Assembly: GCA_019417145.1 (NCBI GenBank)
Contig: DXVY01000091.1
Span: forward strand, 1 to 6,748
Direction of reading: 5' to 3'
DNA: 6,748 bases
Origin: Clostridiales bacterium
GTDB taxonomy: Bacteria; Bacillota; Clostridia; Oscillospirales; Acutalibacteraceae
Both the position numbers and the translations under genes were made by a program. Positions 6,165-6,748 of the stretch are shown piece by piece. Numbering within the stretch: the stretch's first letter is position 1; each line of letters opens with the position of its first letter. A model generated the notes under the pieces. That model saw only the letters and a program-made list of their open reading frames with translations, ran no database searches and was not told where the DNA came from.

Positions 6165-6191
6165 CGTCCCTAGGGTACGCGGCGCCTTTTT
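6155..6191 (+). terminator. Leader terminator (attenuator) of glnA
   Basis: Bases 6155-6167 pair with 6177-6189 in a 13-bp stem with one T-G wobble, around the loop CCCTAGGGT. A five-T run (6187-6191) closes it. It lies between the glnA promoter and start codon, so it serves as an attenuator. The AAAGGC of the upstream hairpin loop is the beginning of its 5' arm. No T-box or other riboswitch fits in the few bases before it. Confidence 0.85.
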
Positions 6192-6261
6192 GAAAATCTG
6201 CCGTTTGCTTTCCCTTGTGGGTTATCAGCGTTTTCAAACCTTTATTTAAGGAGGCTTTCCT

Positions 6262-6748
6262 ATGCACCAGTCCTTGGCGGAGATCCTGCAATTCATTGAG
6301 GATAACGATATCAAGTTTATCCGGCTGGCCTTCTGTGACATTTTCGGCGTGCAGAAAAACATTGCCATCATGTCCTCCCAGCTTGCCTACGCCGTTGAGC
6401 AGGGCATATCCTTCGACGCCTCGGCTATCGGCGGCTTCTCCAATGTGGCCGAATCGGACCTTTTCCTGTATCCGGACCTGGACACCCTGTCCTTGCTGCC
6501 CTGGAGGCCTTCCCAGGGCTGTGTGGCCCGCTTTTTTTGCCATATCCGATACCCGGACGGGCGGCCCTTTGAAGGGGATGGTCGATATCTGCTGCGGCAG
6601 GTCATGTCCCGTGCCGCCGGCAAGGGCTTTTCCTTCCAGGTGGGCCCGGAATGTGAATTCTATCTTTTCAAAACCGACGCCGAGGGCGAACCCACCTTGG
6701 AGCCCCACGACCGGGCCGGCTACTTTGACATAGCGCCTATGGACCTGT
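6262..6748 (+). CDS. glnA: Type I glutamine synthetase, N-terminal part
   Basis: Glutamine synthetase joins ammonia to glutamate using ATP. The first 162 residues are present; the frame is open to the window end and a full enzyme is about 440 residues. The beta-grasp domain has IKFIRLAFCDIFGVQKN (17-33) and FDASAIGGF (51-59, usually FDGSSI-GF), with Asp52 at the position involved in ammonium binding. GPECEFYLF (128-136) holds two metal-binding glutamates, Glu130 and Glu132. ESDLFLYPDLDT and GYFDIAPMDL closely follow Bacillus/Clostridium enzymes. The residue aligned by eye with B. subtilis Arg62, needed for glutamine feedback inhibition there, is Asn61. The ATG at 6262 has AAGGAGG (6248-6254) 7 nt upstream. 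It is transcribed divergently from the glutamate synthase genes and sits behind its own leader terminator. Confidence 0.97.
   Translation, partial: MHQSLAEILQFIEDNDIKFIRLAFCDIFGVQKNIAIMSSQLAYAVEQGISFDASAIGGFSNVAESDLFLYPDLDTLSLLPWRPSQGCVARFFCHIRYPDGRPFEGDGRYLLRQVMSRAAGKGFSFQVGPECEFYLFKTDAEGEPTLEPHDRAGYFDIAPMDL

Noticed and set aside
6149..6261. T-box or glutamine riboswitch in the glnA leader
   Set aside because: Only about 6 nt precede the terminator arm from the predicted start; there is no T-box sequence, specifier loop or glutamine aptamer core.
6136..6708. - strand open frame of 190 codons
   Set aside because: Antisense to glnA, whose identity is secure; it also runs through the glnA leader terminator.
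1..6748. Mobile elements, CRISPR arrays, tRNA or rRNA genes
   Set aside because: No transposase, regularly spaced repeats, terminal repeats or tRNA-like structure was seen; coding density and style are uniform across the window.

Overview
The window reads as a nitrogen-assimilation locus from a fairly GC-rich anaerobic Firmicute, most likely a member of the Clostridia. The reasons are strong AGGAGG-type ribosome binding sites, consensus TTGACA/TATAAT-like promoters, a Bacillus/Clostridium-like type I glutamine synthetase, and a glutamate synthase split into single-domain subunits of the archaeal/clostridial/Thermotoga kind. The genus cannot be named from the sequence alone.

Layout. A divergent intergenic region at 5846-6261 separates two transcription units. 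To the right on the + strand lies the first 162 codons of glnA (glutamine synthetase), which runs off the window. To the left on the - strand lies one tightly packed unit of six genes: glutamine amidotransferase subunit (5845-4745), FMN/ferredoxin synthase subunit (4754-3249), four-cluster ferredoxin (3228-2800), FAD/NAD(P)-dependent oxidoreductase (2793-1564), GXGXG beta-helix subunit (1524-802) and dapF (787 to beyond base 1). Gaps are 39 bp or less, two of the genes overlap by 10 bp, and no terminator is visible between them.

Function. Glutamine synthetase makes glutamine from glutamate and ammonia. The five-part glutamate synthase then uses glutamine, 2-oxoglutarate and electrons to make two glutamates. 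Together they form the GS/GOGAT cycle. The amidotransferase subunit releases ammonia, the FMN subunit makes glutamate, the GXGXG subunit provides the structural beta-helix, and the oxidoreductase plus ferredoxin probably feed electrons to the FMN. DapF makes meso-diaminopimelate for lysine and peptidoglycan, a pathway whose preceding transamination consumes glutamate.

Regulation. This is the most interesting part. Both units have a good promoter followed almost immediately by a small hairpin whose six-base loop is AAAGGC in both cases. That loop lies inside the 5' arm of a strong Rho-independent terminator, so hairpin and terminator exclude each other. The A1/G4 hexaloop matches the RNA signature bound by ANTAR-domain antiterminators. 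The GS and GOGAT units therefore look like a pair controlled by the same RNA-binding antiterminator, although only one such hairpin is seen in each leader rather than the known pair.
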